Assembly (NCBI GenBank): GCA_963598415.1
Contig: CAVBUH010000007.1
Location: 62,001-126,000 of the forward strand
Direction of reading: 5' to 3'
Origin: Colimorpha_A sp900556615
GTDB taxonomy: Bacteria > Bacillota > Clostridia > Oscillospirales > CAG-272
Length of the DNA: 64,000 nt
Of this stretch, positions 1-8,217 are shown in pieces. The translations under genes were made by a program, and so were the position numbers. How positions within the stretch are numbered: the first letter of the stretch is position 1; every line of letters begins with the position of its first letter. The notes beneath the pieces were generated by a model. The model was not told the origin of the DNA and made no database searches. It worked only from the letters and a program-made list of their open reading frames with translations.

Positions 1-94
1 CGAGGTCGATCTGTGCGTTTTCTTCGTCCGATACTCTGAACGCTACCGTTCTGTTCCTCCATCGGTTGTGGTTGTCCATGTTCTTTGCTGACAT
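1..94 (-). CDS. Mobilization (MobC/relaxosome-type) protein, N-terminal fragment
   Basis: Only the first 31 or so codons are inside the window; the gene runs off the left edge. The readable N-terminus (MSAKNMDNHNRWRN, then RTVAFRVSDEEN) resembles the short RTVAFR..EEN start of MobC-like, ribbon-helix-helix relaxosome accessory proteins of clostridial mobilizable elements. It follows the integrase on the same strand. An ATG at 100-98 overlaps the integrase TGA, and a second ATG at 94-92 is better spaced from the GGAAAGGGG ribosome site, so translation is probably coupled. Seen: position and N-terminal motif. Inferred: mobilization role, because the rest of the protein is not visible. Confidence 0.5.
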   Translation of the reverse strand, partial: MSAKNMDNHNRWRNRTVAFRVSDEENAQIDL

Positions 95-96
95 AA

Positions 97-1170
97 TCAT
101 GCGCCCCTTTCCATATTCAATTTGTCTGCCATTTCCGTCTGCTTGGACGGGAATAGGTGTGCGTAGTTGTAGGTGATGTCGATGCTTTCGTGTCCTACAC
201 GGTCTGCAATCGCCGTAGCGGAGAAGCCCATGTCGATCAGATGGGAAACGTGGCTGTGACGAATATCGTGGATTCTGATACGCTGTACGCCCGCTTCCTT
301 TGCGCCTCTTGCCATTTCTCGGTGCAGACTGCTCTTGGTTACAAGGAACATTCTCTCGTCCATCCCGACATCGTAGAGCTGTCTGAGATAGTCCTGTATT
401 TCCTCAATGAGAAACTGCGGCATGGTGATGATGCGGTTGCTCTTTTCCGTTTTGGGAGTGGTGATAACATCACGTCCGTTCAAACGCTGATAGGACTTGT
501 TGATGCTCACCGTACCTTTCTTGAAATCGAAGTCTGCCGGGGTGAGTGCCAACAGCTCACCCTCACGGATGCCGCACCAGTAAAGCATTTCAAATGCGTA
601 GTAGAACTGCGGCTTGTCCATCATCACTTCTGCGAATTTCAGATATTCCTCTTTCGTCCAGAACAGCATTTCTCGGTTTTTCTTCTTGCCCATACTGCCG
701 GCTTTCCTGCAAGGATTCTCTTTGAGGTTGTAGAACTTTACCGCATGGTTGAAGATGGCGCTGAGCTGATTGTTGATCGTTTTGAGATATACGGGCGAAA
801 GGGCTTTCCCGTTTTCGTCCTTGTAGTTCATCAGCTCGTTTTGCCAAGTGATGATCTGCTGGGCGGTGATGTTAGACATCTTCAGTTTGCCGAAATACGG
901 CAGCAGCTTGGAACGGATAATATGCTCCTTGGTTGCCCATGTGTTTTCCTTGATACGGGTCTGCATATCTGCCGTGTACTGCTCCACAAAGCTCTTGAAG
1001 GTCATATCCAGATCGGCTCTCGCTTTATTGAGCTGTTCACGCTCCCAAGCCTGTGCTTCACGCTTGGTCTGAAAACCACGCTTCTGTGTCTGTTTCTTTT
1101 CGCCCGTCCAATCGGTGTAACGGTAGATCACTCGCCAAGTGCCTGTTTTTTCTTCTTTATAAACTGCCAT
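97..1170 (-). CDS. int: Tyrosine recombinase / integrase (Tn916-Int type)
   Basis: This 357-aa site-specific recombinase should integrate and excise the element that ends at guaA. An N-terminal arm-binding domain covers about residues 1-55, a helical core-binding domain about 56-165, and the catalytic domain 170-350. The catalytic residues are all visible: R202 (CGIREGE), H301 and R304 (HDIRH), H327 (VGHES) and the nucleophile Y336 (NYAHLF). Length and domain order match Tn916/ICE integrases. The ATG at 1170 has a GGAAGTG-type ribosome site just after the xis stop. It forms an operon xis-int-mob on the minus strand, transcribed from the promoter at 1677-1705. Nothing suggests inactivation. 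Confidence 0.93.
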   Translation of the reverse strand: MAVYKEEKTGTWRVIYRYTDWTGEKKQTQKRGFQTKREAQAWEREQLNKARADLDMTFKSFVEQYTADMQTRIKENTWATKEHIIRSKLLPYFGKLKMSNITAQQIITWQNELMNYKDENGKALSPVYLKTINNQLSAIFNHAVKFYNLKENPCRKAGSMGKKKNREMLFWTKEEYLKFAEVMMDKPQFYYAFEMLYWCGIREGELLALTPADFDFKKGTVSINKSYQRLNGRDVITTPKTEKSNRIITMPQFLIEEIQDYLRQLYDVGMDERMFLVTKSSLHREMARGAKEAGVQRIRIHDIRHSHVSHLIDMGFSATAIADRVGHESIDITYNYAHLFPSKQTEMADKLNMERGA

Positions 1171-1174
1171 TTGA

Positions 1175-1366
1175 TCACTTCCTTTCCGTTCCGTTGTAGC
1201 AGAACTTTTCCATAAAATATTTGCGGTTGACCCTTCCTGCGATGGTCATATACCCTTTTTCCTTCAGCTCCTTATTGAGCTGCTGCATGACTTTGTAGGA
1301 GTGGGAGATAGAGATCCCAAGTTCCTTTGCCACGTCCTCGACTCTCATAAAGTTGTTTTCGTTCAA
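1175..1366 (-). CDS. xis: Excisionase-like helix-turn-helix protein
   Basis: This 63-aa basic protein has a MerR/excisionase-type winged HTH: RVEDVAKELGIS, then YKVMQQLNKELKEKG, then GRVNRKYFMEKF. Small HTH proteins like this sit immediately upstream of tyrosine integrases in Tn916-like elements and steer the integrase towards excision. It is four bases upstream of int on the same strand, so the two are co-transcribed. An AGGAGG ribosome site lies just before the ATG. About 310 bases separate it from its likely promoter (1677-1705), an unusually long leader. Function is assigned from family and position. Confidence 0.8.
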   Translation of the reverse strand: MNENNFMRVEDVAKELGISISHSYKVMQQLNKELKEKGYMTIAGRVNRKYFMEKFCYNGTERK

Positions 1367-1655
1367 TAAGCGTACCTCCTGTGATTTGTTGATCTGCGGT
1401 TGACTGACGGTTTCCTGCGGCTGTTATTCAGTTGTTTTGAATTGCTTTGTAAATCACCCCTTTCACTGATTCGGAATTTCAGAGAGGAAAAATCAACGGT
1501 CTTTTCCAAAAATCCTTAAAACATTGATTCAGATTCCCATTGACTTTGCTCTCTGAGCTTTTGGCATAATAATCCTTATTTCGTGTCGGATACTTTCTTG
1601 TCGCCTCCGATTTGCCCGAGCGAGTATTATCATGCCGTTTTTATGAAATTAAGCT
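1367..1655 (-). other. Long untranslated leader of the xis-int-mob operon
   Basis: No ORF with a ribosome site is visible here. The minus-strand transcript from the promoter at 1677-1705 would carry this roughly 300-nt leader. Complementary segments are visible around 1482-1491 and 1550-1558 (CTCTGA against TCAGAG), so a long-range stem may form in the RNA. A leader of this size upstream of xis could host attenuation, but no terminator with a U-tract is evident. Confidence 0.35.
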
Positions 1656-1676
1656 TATTTGTTTAGCTTCACCATC

Positions 1677-1705
1677 ATTATACTAAACATTTATGTTTAT
1701 GTCAA
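1677..1705 (-). promoter_or_regulatory. Sigma-A promoter for xis-int-mob
   Basis: On the minus strand a perfect -35 TTGACA (1705-1700) is followed by a 17-bp spacer and a perfect -10 TATAAT (1682-1677). The spacer holds an inverted repeat (TAAACAT/ATGTTTA), which looks like an operator. The promoter faces away from the HTH regulator promoter at 1748-1776, with related CTAAACAAA boxes between them. Confidence 0.75.
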
Positions 1706-1747
1706 GAGGTTTGCAGAAAAATATTAAACAAATTTATTTAAGATATC

Positions 1748-1776
1748 TTGACTATCCTAAACAAATATGCTATAAT
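1748..1776 (+). promoter_or_regulatory. Sigma-A promoter for the HTH regulator, with repeated AAACAAAT boxes
   Basis: TTGACT (1748-1753), a 17-bp spacer and TATAAT (1771-1776) lie about 38 bp upstream of the HTH gene. AAACAAAT-type boxes occur at about 1656 (reverse), 1683, 1724 and 1758, spanning both divergent promoters. They are likely operators through which the HTH protein controls itself and int/xis. Confidence 0.7.
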
Positions 1777-1813
1777 GTTAAAAACAAGACATATACGACA
1801 GGAGAGAATGATT

Positions 1814-2353
1814 ATGGCTATTGGCGAAAGAATCAACTTTTTCCGCAATATGCGTGGTATGACTCAGAAATATCTTGGTATGCAGGTAGGCTTCCCGGAG
1901 AAGTCTGCCGATGTTCGTCTTGCTCAGTATGAAACAGGAACAAGAACTCCTAAAACGGACTTGACCGCAGCGTTGGCTGATACTCTTGACGTATCTCCGC
2001 AGGCACTTGCCGTACCGGACATTGATTCCTATATCGGCCTGATGCACACGCTGTTCACCTTGGAGGACAGATACGGACTCCATATCGACGAAGCCGATGG
2101 GGAAGTCTGCTTGAAGGTCGATGTACGCAAGAACAAGGATGCCGCACAGCTTCACGAAATGCTGTGTGCTTGGAGACAAGCTGCTGCTATGCTCAAAGCA
2201 GGTGAGATCACACAGGAAGAATACGACCGTTGGCGTTATCGCTATCCCGAATTTGATTCTACTCAGCGTTGGGTGAAAGTTCCTTCGCAGGAACTCAGCG
2301 ATATGTTGGTGGATGCGTTCTCTAATGATCAAAATGAAAACGAGAACGCTTAA
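1814..2353 (+). CDS. XRE-family helix-turn-helix regulator of the mobile element
   Basis: This 179-aa protein has an N-terminal Cro/C1-type HTH at about residues 3-62 (GERINFFRNMRGMTQ, then AQYETGTRTPKTDLTAALA), followed by a helical C-terminal region. The ATG at 1814 is chosen because GGAGAG sits eight bases upstream; an ATG at 1808 is too close to it. The gene is divergent from xis-int with shared AAACAAAT boxes, as expected of a repressor controlling excision. It is followed 13 bases later by the methyltransferase gene, so the two are co-transcribed. Family assignment is firm; the target is inferred. Confidence 0.85.
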   Translation: MAIGERINFFRNMRGMTQKYLGMQVGFPEKSADVRLAQYETGTRTPKTDLTAALADTLDVSPQALAVPDIDSYIGLMHTLFTLEDRYGLHIDEADGEVCLKVDVRKNKDAAQLHEMLCAWRQAAAMLKAGEITQEEYDRWRYRYPEFDSTQRWVKVPSQELSDMLVDAFSNDQNENENA

Positions 2354-2366
2354 AGGAGAAAAACCA

Positions 2367-3107
2367 ATGACACAAAAAGAAAAATACGCACTTGAATGGA
2401 ACAACAGTGCACAGTTCTTCTATGATCACAACAGCTATAAACATCTTTCAGATCAAATCAGAAAATATAAGACTGTTTTAGAGATTGGCTGTGGTACTGG
2501 ACAAAGTACACTGGCTTTACTTGAAGCTGGCCATGCCGTTATAGCTGTAGACCAAAATCCTTATTGCATAGTTAAAGCAAAGCAACTAATTGAAGAATTC
2601 GGCTACACAATTACAGAGGACATCACCAAGATATCTCCGAGAACAGTATGTTTTATTGAATGTGATGTAACAGACATGAGCTTCGAGCAAAACATCCTAC
2701 CCAACATATCCCCCGATATTGTGATTTGTTGGAATATTGGTTCTTATTGGGATAAAGCAAAACTTAATGATGCAGTCCCCAAAATGATAGAGTATGGGCT
2801 AACACCCGAACAAATATCTGCAAATACTGAATCATCATACGGAGAATTAGTTTTTTGGCGCACATGCGCAATAGCAAAGGCGAAAAACTGTGCTGTTCAT
2901 CTCGTAGATCGTGGAATGCAAAAAATCACAAGATTCAACGACCCTTACTATGTTCTTTTGAAAAAGGAGTTTAGCTTTAAGAAAATTAAGTATGTTAACA
3001 CAAAGGCTACAACACTTTCCAAAGGTGGAAGGCAGCTAATTTCAAATGGCAAGGTAAATACTCAGAATGAAATGCCTATAATTTTTATCTCTATATTGAT
3101 GGCATAA
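2367..3107 (+). CDS. Class I SAM-dependent methyltransferase (element cargo)
   Basis: This 246-aa protein has a clear Rossmann methyltransferase motif I (LEIGCGTGQSTL, about residues 38-49), motif II acidic loop (AVDQNPY) and a motif IV-like segment (DIVICWNIGSYWD). The substrate cannot be told; a small-molecule or resistance-type methyltransferase is as likely as a nucleic-acid one. The ATG at 2367 follows AAAGGAG at good spacing. It is co-transcribed with the HTH regulator and ends just before a strong hairpin at 3111-3149. It lies between int and the guaA attachment end, so it is cargo of the element. Confidence 0.8.
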   Translation: MTQKEKYALEWNNSAQFFYDHNSYKHLSDQIRKYKTVLEIGCGTGQSTLALLEAGHAVIAVDQNPYCIVKAKQLIEEFGYTITEDITKISPRTVCFIECDVTDMSFEQNILPNISPDIVICWNIGSYWDKAKLNDAVPKMIEYGLTPEQISANTESSYGELVFWRTCAIAKAKNCAVHLVDRGMQKITRFNDPYYVLLKKEFSFKKIKYVNTKATTLSKGGRQLISNGKVNTQNEMPIIFISILMA

Positions 3108-3110
3108 CAA

Positions 3111-3149
3111 AAAGAGCTAACTGACTTAATCTAAATCAGTTAGCTCTTT
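3111..3149 (+). terminator. Intrinsic terminator after the methyltransferase
   Basis: A perfect 14-bp stem (AAAGAGCTAACTGA at 3111-3124 pairing with 3136-3149) has an 11-nt loop and a T-rich tail. It closes the HTH-methyltransferase operon just before the attachment end. Confidence 0.85.
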
Positions 3150-3170
3150 ATTGTTGAATAATGAAGTTTT

Positions 3171-3270
3171 GTTGCCATTTCGTTGCCACGAATGGCTCAA
3201 ATCCTTAAAAAGTCCGGTGATGACTGGGCTTTTTAGACCTGTGGGATTATTCCCACTCAATTGTAGCGGG
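3171..3270. other. Probable attachment end of the mobile element at the guaA 3' end
   Basis: Two GTTGCCA direct repeats, 11 bp apart (3171-3177 and 3182-3188), look like integrase arm-type sites. The guaA stop region follows, with an inverted repeat GTGGGA-ttat-TCCCAC at 3241-3256 over the last codons (IEWE). The 3' end of guaA is a well-known integration site for genomic islands. The matching att site would lie left of the window and is not visible, so the exact core is inferred. Confidence 0.6.
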
Positions 3271-4779
3271 AGGCTTACCTGTGATATCATAGACCACTCT
3301 GCCGACGCCTCTGACCTCGTTTACAATACGTGCAGAAATCTTTCCGAGCAGCTTATGAGAGAGGGGGGCATATTCGCAGGTCATAAAGTCGGTAGTTCTG
3401 ACGGCACGGAGAGCAATAGTGCAATTATAGGTTCTGAAATCACCTACAACTCCTACCGACCGGGAATTGGTAAGCACCGCGAAATACTGATCGGCTTTTA
3501 CGCGGCTGCGCACCATCTCTTCCCGGAAGATGGCATCGGCGTCACGAAGGATATTCAGCTTTTCGGCAGTGACTTCACCGAGAATTCTGATTGCAAGACC
3601 GGGACCGGGAAAGGGCTGACGACTGACGAGCGTCTCAGGAAGGCCAAGCTGACGTCCGAGGATCCTAACTTCATCCTTGAACAGACCGCGAAGTGGTTCT
3701 ACAAGTCCTGTAAAGCCCATATCGGCGGGAAGACCGCCGACGTTATGATGGCTTTTGATTGTTGCGGAATTATTTGCGCCCGATTCTATAACATCGGGAT
3801 AGATTGTACCCTGCGCGAGAAAGCATCCGACCGATCCTAATTTCTTGGCTTCCGCTTCAAAGGTGCGGATAAACTTTTCTCCTATGATCTTGCGTTTTTC
3901 TTCCGGTTCGGTAACACCATTCAGCGCACTGAGAAAATCGGCGGAAGCATCGACTCTTATGAAATTCAGAGCCCTGTTTTTAAAAGCCTCTTCGATTTCA
4001 TCTCCTTCATTTTTTCTCATGCATCCGTGATCGACGAAAATGCACCACAGCCTGCCGGGGATTGCTTTTGCAAGAAGCGCCGCGCAGACGGAGGAATCTA
4101 CGCCTCCCGAAAGGCCGAGAAGAACCTTGCCGTCTTTTCCGATCTGATTTCTGATTTCAGAGATCATTCTTGCCTCATAATCAGCCATATTATAATCTCC
4201 CTTTGCACCGCAGACACGGTAAAGGAAATTTTTAATCATTTCGGTGCCGTTCGGAGTGTTCTCTACCTCCGGATGGAACTGAACTCCGTAAAGTTTTTTT
4301 TGAGTATTAGCAATAGCGGCATTCTCACAATGAGAGGTCGAACCGACCGAAATGAAGCCCTGAGGCAGTACGCTTATTTTGTCTGTATGACTCATAAGAC
4401 CGATCTGATTTTCTCCGAGTCCTGAGAAGATGGCGCAGTCTGTATCAACCTTGACCTTTGTTCTGCCGTATTCGCTGACCTTACAGGAGGTGACCGTTCC
4501 TCCTGTTGAGTATGCCATAAGCTGAATTCCGTAGCATATTCCGAGAATCGGTATTCCGCAGTCGAAAAGCGCGGGATCGCACTTCGGGGAGCCGTCCCGG
4601 TAAACACTGTCGGGACCTCCTGTAAGAATGATTCCGATGGGATTCATTGCCTTGATTTCTTCAAGAGGTATATTCCCCGGTTTTATCAGGGAGTAAACGT
4701 TGCATTCTCTTACTCTACGTGCGATAAGCTCCTTATATTGCCCTCCGAAATCGAGGACGAGGACAAGCTGATTGCTCAT
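3247..4779 (-). CDS. guaA: GMP synthase (glutamine-hydrolysing)
   Basis: GuaA converts XMP, ATP and glutamine to GMP in the cytoplasm. The 510-aa protein is normal in length. It has an N-terminal class I glutamine amidotransferase domain with C82 (GICYG) and the FHPEVE motif near 170, an ATP pyrophosphatase domain with the SGGVDSS P-loop near 224, and the C-terminal dimerisation domain ending in the conserved PPATIEWE. The C-terminus is intact although a mobile element is inserted at its 3' end. A consensus promoter lies at 4816-4844. No purine riboswitch was recognised in the short leader. Confidence 0.97.
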   Translation of the reverse strand: MSNQLVLVLDFGGQYKELIARRVRECNVYSLIKPGNIPLEEIKAMNPIGIILTGGPDSVYRDGSPKCDPALFDCGIPILGICYGIQLMAYSTGGTVTSCKVSEYGRTKVKVDTDCAIFSGLGENQIGLMSHTDKISVLPQGFISVGSTSHCENAAIANTQKKLYGVQFHPEVENTPNGTEMIKNFLYRVCGAKGDYNMADYEARMISEIRNQIGKDGKVLLGLSGGVDSSVCAALLAKAIPGRLWCIFVDHGCMRKNEGDEIEEAFKNRALNFIRVDASADFLSALNGVTEPEEKRKIIGEKFIRTFEAEAKKLGSVGCFLAQGTIYPDVIESGANNSATIKSHHNVGGLPADMGFTGLVEPLRGLFKDEVRILGRQLGLPETLVSRQPFPGPGLAIRILGEVTAEKLNILRDADAIFREEMVRSRVKADQYFAVLTNSRSVGVVGDFRTYNCTIALRAVRTTDFMTCEYAPLSHKLLGKISARIVNEVRGVGRVVYDITGKPPATIEWE

Positions 4780-4815
4780 AACTCTATACTACCTTCCGTA
4801 CGATATATCATTTTA

Positions 4816-4844
4816 ATTATATATTTTCATCGTTTATTTGTCAA
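4816..4844 (-). promoter_or_regulatory. Sigma-A promoter of guaA
   Basis: On the minus strand TTGACA (4844-4839), a 17-bp spacer and TATAAT (4821-4816) lie about 37 bp upstream of the guaA ATG. The leader is too short for a riboswitch. Confidence 0.75.
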
Positions 4845-5451
4845 TCAGCGTATTGACGGTTTTCAGACGGTCGGACAAAATAGTTTGAGATATTTTTTGT
4901 GATTGCGGTTTATTTGTATAGCAGATACCTGTCCCGCGGTTCTGTTCTCATAATGAGTATAGGAATCGTGTTGACTGAGAAACATCTTTTCAAGAATTTT
5001 TATAATGAAACAGATCGTATCGTCGGCGCAGAAGTCATACGAGTTGAGAGGTCTGTTTTGAAGAAGAGTTTTTGTAAGAAAATCCGATCTGTGTTTTTGT
5101 TTGTTTTTATGGTTGTATAGGTGACAAGCTCTTATAAGCCTTTTGTAAGTGTTTATAGATAATATTCAAAAGCGCTTTGTATTAAGGCGCTTTCGCATAT
5201 TTTTGCTTATTGTTTTATATCTTCACTTTATATTTTCACAGAAATTAGTTTTGTAAAGGTAGGTACCGCTTCAATATCACAAATCAGATAATATATAAAC
5301 ATAGGCGGTGTTATTACATCCATAAGGCGGTTTAGGTTACGTTATTTTATGCCATTATATGATTATCGCGGTTCTAAGCCTTGCAAACAAAGGCTTTACA
5401 GGTACAAAATCAATAGAGTTCTCCCAATTTGGAACTTGTTAAGATATAAAC
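4845..5451. other. Gene-poor gap; one small hairpin
   Basis: No convincing gene was found. A 73-codon plus-strand frame at 4899-5120 has no ribosome site or recognisable protein character. A hairpin at 5169-5193 (AAAGCGC/GCGCTTT) is followed by a short T-rich run. The remainder is AT-rich and featureless to the eye. Confidence 0.4.
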
Positions 5452-5452
5452 A

Positions 5453-5483
5453 CCCTCCCTTTCGTCAAAGTAAAAAGGGAGGG
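5453..5483 (-). terminator. Terminator downstream of the 220-aa lipoprotein
   Basis: A 10-bp inverted repeat (CCCTCCCTTT at 5453-5462 with AAAGGGAGGG at 5474-5483) lies 38 bp beyond the stop of the minus-strand lipoprotein gene. Confidence 0.7.
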
Positions 5484-5521
5484 TATCGGAAAATAACATC
5501 TGTCCGATAAATCAGAATTTG

Positions 5522-6184
5522 TTATTCCATATAAACACTGATTGCAATAATATTCAAAGGCTCTCCATCGTTGTCAGGTGCTTTGACATCGTAAAAAGTA
5601 TAGGTTATAGCTTGCCCTTCGCTATATGCAAATGCTTGGTTACAAATCAACCAAACAACCTCTCCATATTCAGCCTTGTCCTCATCTGAATCTGGGGAAA
5701 CAAGAATTTTATCACTTGATATTTCAAGAACCTTGCCGTATCCCATATATGCTTTATCCAAAGGAAACTTGGATAAGTCGCAATGATATGTAACAGGTTC
5801 GTATGAGCGTTTAAAACAATCGATTCCGTCAATAAAGGAGTTCTCTATACTCTCATTGATTTTGTTTTTATATTCCTCACCAATAGTTAGGGAGCGAGAA
5901 TTTTCCACGTCAATAAACGTACCGCATTCGGAATGATAGCGCAGTATGTTGTGTGCACCGAATTCAAGCTCGTAGTCATAACCGCAATTGGGAATATCGT
6001 TTACCCATTTTCCTTTATTCAAGAGTTCAAGCATCAAATCGTTTTCGTAGTCACGCATAATGAATTTCGACTCACCGTCCGTCAGCTTGGATACCGAAAT
6101 CGGATGCTCAAACTTCGGATTGGAACAAGAAGCTAAAGAGAAAGCCATTAACACAACTAAAATCAACGATAGTATTTTTTTCAT
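5522..6184 (-). CDS. Hypothetical lipoprotein
   Basis: This 220-aa protein has a lipoprotein signal peptide (hydrophobic residues 5-17, lipobox LASC with C20), so it should be anchored outside the cell membrane. The mature part has four or five cysteines and no motif I recognise; a small beta-rich fold is plausible. AAGGAG lies nine bases upstream of the ATG. It is a single gene with its own terminator, and its neighbours (guaA, rsmI) do not suggest a function. Confidence 0.75.
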   Translation of the reverse strand: MKKILSLILVVLMAFSLASCSNPKFEHPISVSKLTDGESKFIMRDYENDLMLELLNKGKWVNDIPNCGYDYELEFGAHNILRYHSECGTFIDVENSRSLTIGEEYKNKINESIENSFIDGIDCFKRSYEPVTYHCDLSKFPLDKAYMGYGKVLEISSDKILVSPDSDEDKAEYGEVVWLICNQAFAYSEGQAITYTFYDVKAPDNDGEPLNIIAISVYME

Positions 6185-6648
6185 ATCATCACACTCCTTG
6201 AGCTGATTCTATATTCTTTTGTTTTTTATTTTGAAAACCCGGCAGATAATAAATTATCTTTCAACTAATTTTATTATATTTTTTGCTTCATTTAACGCAT
6301 ATTGAAACTGACAAAGCAGTAGTGCTATTCACAATCGTCAACAGCCAAGACGGACGGTTTTCATCTGCCGTTAACAAGTACGAAATTCCCTGATGGTGCG
6401 GCAGACAAACAGCGGGTCATGTACGCCTCCGCAGAAAAAAGGTTTTTAACTTTCCTCGTTGTTGTCGATTCAGGTGATTAGCACTTTTTATACCGGCTTT
6501 TCTGCAAAAGGAAAGATAATGTCGAAGCATAGTCCTTTCTGCGTTCCGACGGACAAGCCGAATATCCGATATGATCCCGGCATTCTTTTATTTGTCCGGT
6601 ATTGGATATCGGAAAGGCTGAGACGCGTTTGGTATTTGGTTTGTCATT
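6185..6648. other. Intergenic stretch without recognisable features
   Basis: No gene, strong hairpin or copy of the window's repeat families was recognised between the lipoprotein and rsmI. Open frames here are short and lack ribosome sites. Confidence 0.35.
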
Positions 6649-7509
6649 TTACGGCTTTTTTTCAATAAATTCTTTATAAATCTTATTTTTAGGTACTCCT
6701 CTGTCTTTTGCTGCAGCTTTGACTGCCGACATCCTGTCAAGTCCCATTTTGTTGGTATAATACCGAACATGCTCCGAAATGCTCATTTCCGACCAGAAAG
6801 CTTCGGAAGTACCGGCGATATTTCCTTCTACGATAATAACAAGCTCTCCTTTTGCTCCCTCGGAGGAAAATTTATCCCTTGCCTCCCTGAGAGTCAGGCG
6901 AAGAACCTCTTCGTTCAGCTTGGTGAGTTCCCGACAAAAAGCGGCGCGGCGCTGCTCTCCCAAAATTTCCGCCATAAGCATCAGGGTTTGTGCAATTCTG
7001 TGCGGAGCTTCGTAGAAGATCAGGGTTCTCTTTTCGGAGGAAAGCTCCTCAAGCCTTGTTCGCTTTTCCCCTGTCTTGCCTTCAAGAAAGCCTTCGAAGA
7101 CAAATCTTCTCGTTGAAAATCCCGATATAATCAGGGCGTTTATCGCAGCGCATGCCCCGGGGATTGGTATTACGGGGAAATTTTTTTCAATACAAAGCCT
7201 GACGATATCCTCTCCCGGATCGCTTATCCCGGGCGTTCCCGCGTCGGTCACGAGCGCGCAGCTCATGCCTTCTCCGAGTCTGCGGATGATTTCTTCTCCC
7301 GCGGAACGGAGGCTGTGCTGTTCGTAGGTTGTCATAGGCTTGCTTATTTCATAGGCCGAGAGAAGCTTCGCAGTTACTCTTGTATCCTCTGCGGCTATAA
7401 AATCACATTCTTTTAAAACTTTAAGCGCCCGATAGGAGATATCGTCGAGATTGCCTATCGGCGTGGCAACAAGGTATAGGGTGGAGGGGAGGACTCTGTT
7501 TTTTTCCAT
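6649..7509 (-). CDS. rsmI: 16S rRNA (cytidine1402-2'-O)-methyltransferase
   Basis: RsmI 2'-O-methylates C1402 in the ribosomal decoding centre. The protein shows the tetrapyrrole-methylase fold: LYLVATPIGNLDDISYRA near the start, AAEDTR, ALVTDAGTPGISDPG and the FYEAPHR motif. From the ATG at 7509 it is 286 aa, the usual length; AAAAGGAT precedes this start. A longer frame reaching 7728 is rejected because it runs back into repeat-derived sequence. It is followed by no close partner, and upstream lies a repeat-filled gap. Confidence 0.93.
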   Translation of the reverse strand: MEKNRVLPSTLYLVATPIGNLDDISYRALKVLKECDFIAAEDTRVTAKLLSAYEISKPMTTYEQHSLRSAGEEIIRRLGEGMSCALVTDAGTPGISDPGEDIVRLCIEKNFPVIPIPGACAAINALIISGFSTRRFVFEGFLEGKTGEKRTRLEELSSEKRTLIFYEAPHRIAQTLMLMAEILGEQRRAAFCRELTKLNEEVLRLTLREARDKFSSEGAKGELVIIVEGNIAGTSEAFWSEMSISEHVRYYTNKMGLDRMSAVKAAAKDRGVPKNKIYKEFIEKKP

Positions 7510-7664
7510 AAAATAATCCTTTTGAAGCAAAACATTCGAGAACTGCAGCGCCGGGAGGCAGTCTGGCGGAAGTACCGGCGGGTTTGTTTCTATTTTTTTA
7601 TATTGCAGAGTAGGTATGTCGGTGGAAGCGAGAGACGGGTATCGACGAATCGGTATTGCCTTAA

Positions 7665-8212
7665 GGTAAAACCGCCGACTTATGACGGATGTAGATGCGC
7701 CGTCGGATTTTTTGTCAGACAATACCAATTGAGGAGGCAGGGCGACTCATCTGCCGACGAATTTTATAAAATGATGTTCGCTGAATGACCATGAATGCGT
7801 TCGTGGTTAACGCAGAACGAACAAATTGTTTCATTCTGCGCCGCAAAACAGCCTGTTTTGGCGTTCATCTCCATTGATTTCCGTCTGCCTTACAGAATAA
7901 GTGCGGTTGACTCATTCTGTAAGGGTGAGGGTTTTACGCGGAAATGTGTAAGATATTGCACTTAGGCGCTGCGTTTTCATGAAACGCAGCACGCAGTAGT
8001 TCATCAGGGAATGTCCGCCCATATAAAAATATCAATATACTTCTGTTTTTATATGGGGTGTGGCTTTTCCGCACTAATCATTCGCCAAGCGAATAATTCA
8101 GTAAACATTATTTATAGCGTTTTTCGGTTGTTCAGCAGACATTAAAATATGACAGAAAACGGACAGGTATGTGTGACATCAAGGCAAAAGCCGTGATCTG
8201 TACAATGTTGCC
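7665..8212 (+). mobile_element. Family 1 element interrupted by a family 4 element
   Basis: The two halves of one family 1 copy lie at 7665 to about 7765 and about 8145 to 8212, flanked by TTAA at 7661-7664 and 8213-8216. Between the halves is an insert of about 375 bp ending in TTCAGCAGACATTA. The right TTAA almost touches the stop codon of the trmN6-like gene. A further family 1-type right end (GGTATTGCC then TTAA) abuts the left edge, suggesting a decayed earlier copy at about 7540-7660. Confidence 0.75.
7768..8144. repeat. Family 4 inverted-repeat element rich in hairpins
   Basis: Inserted in a family 1 copy. Its ends resemble those of the 96-bp element at 16393-16488 (GCTGAAT..ACC..GAAT.CGTTC at one end, TTCAGCAGACATTA at the other). 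Inside are three strong stems: 7889-7902 with 7910-7923, 7968-7976 with 7982-7990, and an 11-bp perfect stem 8019-8029 with 8046-8056. No ORF is visible. A non-autonomous element or a structured RNA are both possible. Confidence 0.55.
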
Positions 8213-8217
8213 TTAAA

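Noticed and set aside
157..1215. A 352-codon plus-strand open frame
   Set aside because: It lies opposite the integrase and shows no protein-like pattern or ribosome site; the integrase has all catalytic residues.
4780..4900. Purine riboswitch before guaA
   Set aside because: The leader from the promoter at 4816-4844 is about 30 nt, too short, and no conserved core was seen.
4899..5120. A 73-codon plus-strand frame after guaA
   Set aside because: No ribosome site, no recognisable domain; composition looks like chance.
7510..7728. N-terminal extension of rsmI
   Set aside because: The extension runs into repeat-derived sequence; the ATG at 7509 gives the normal family length and has a ribosome site.
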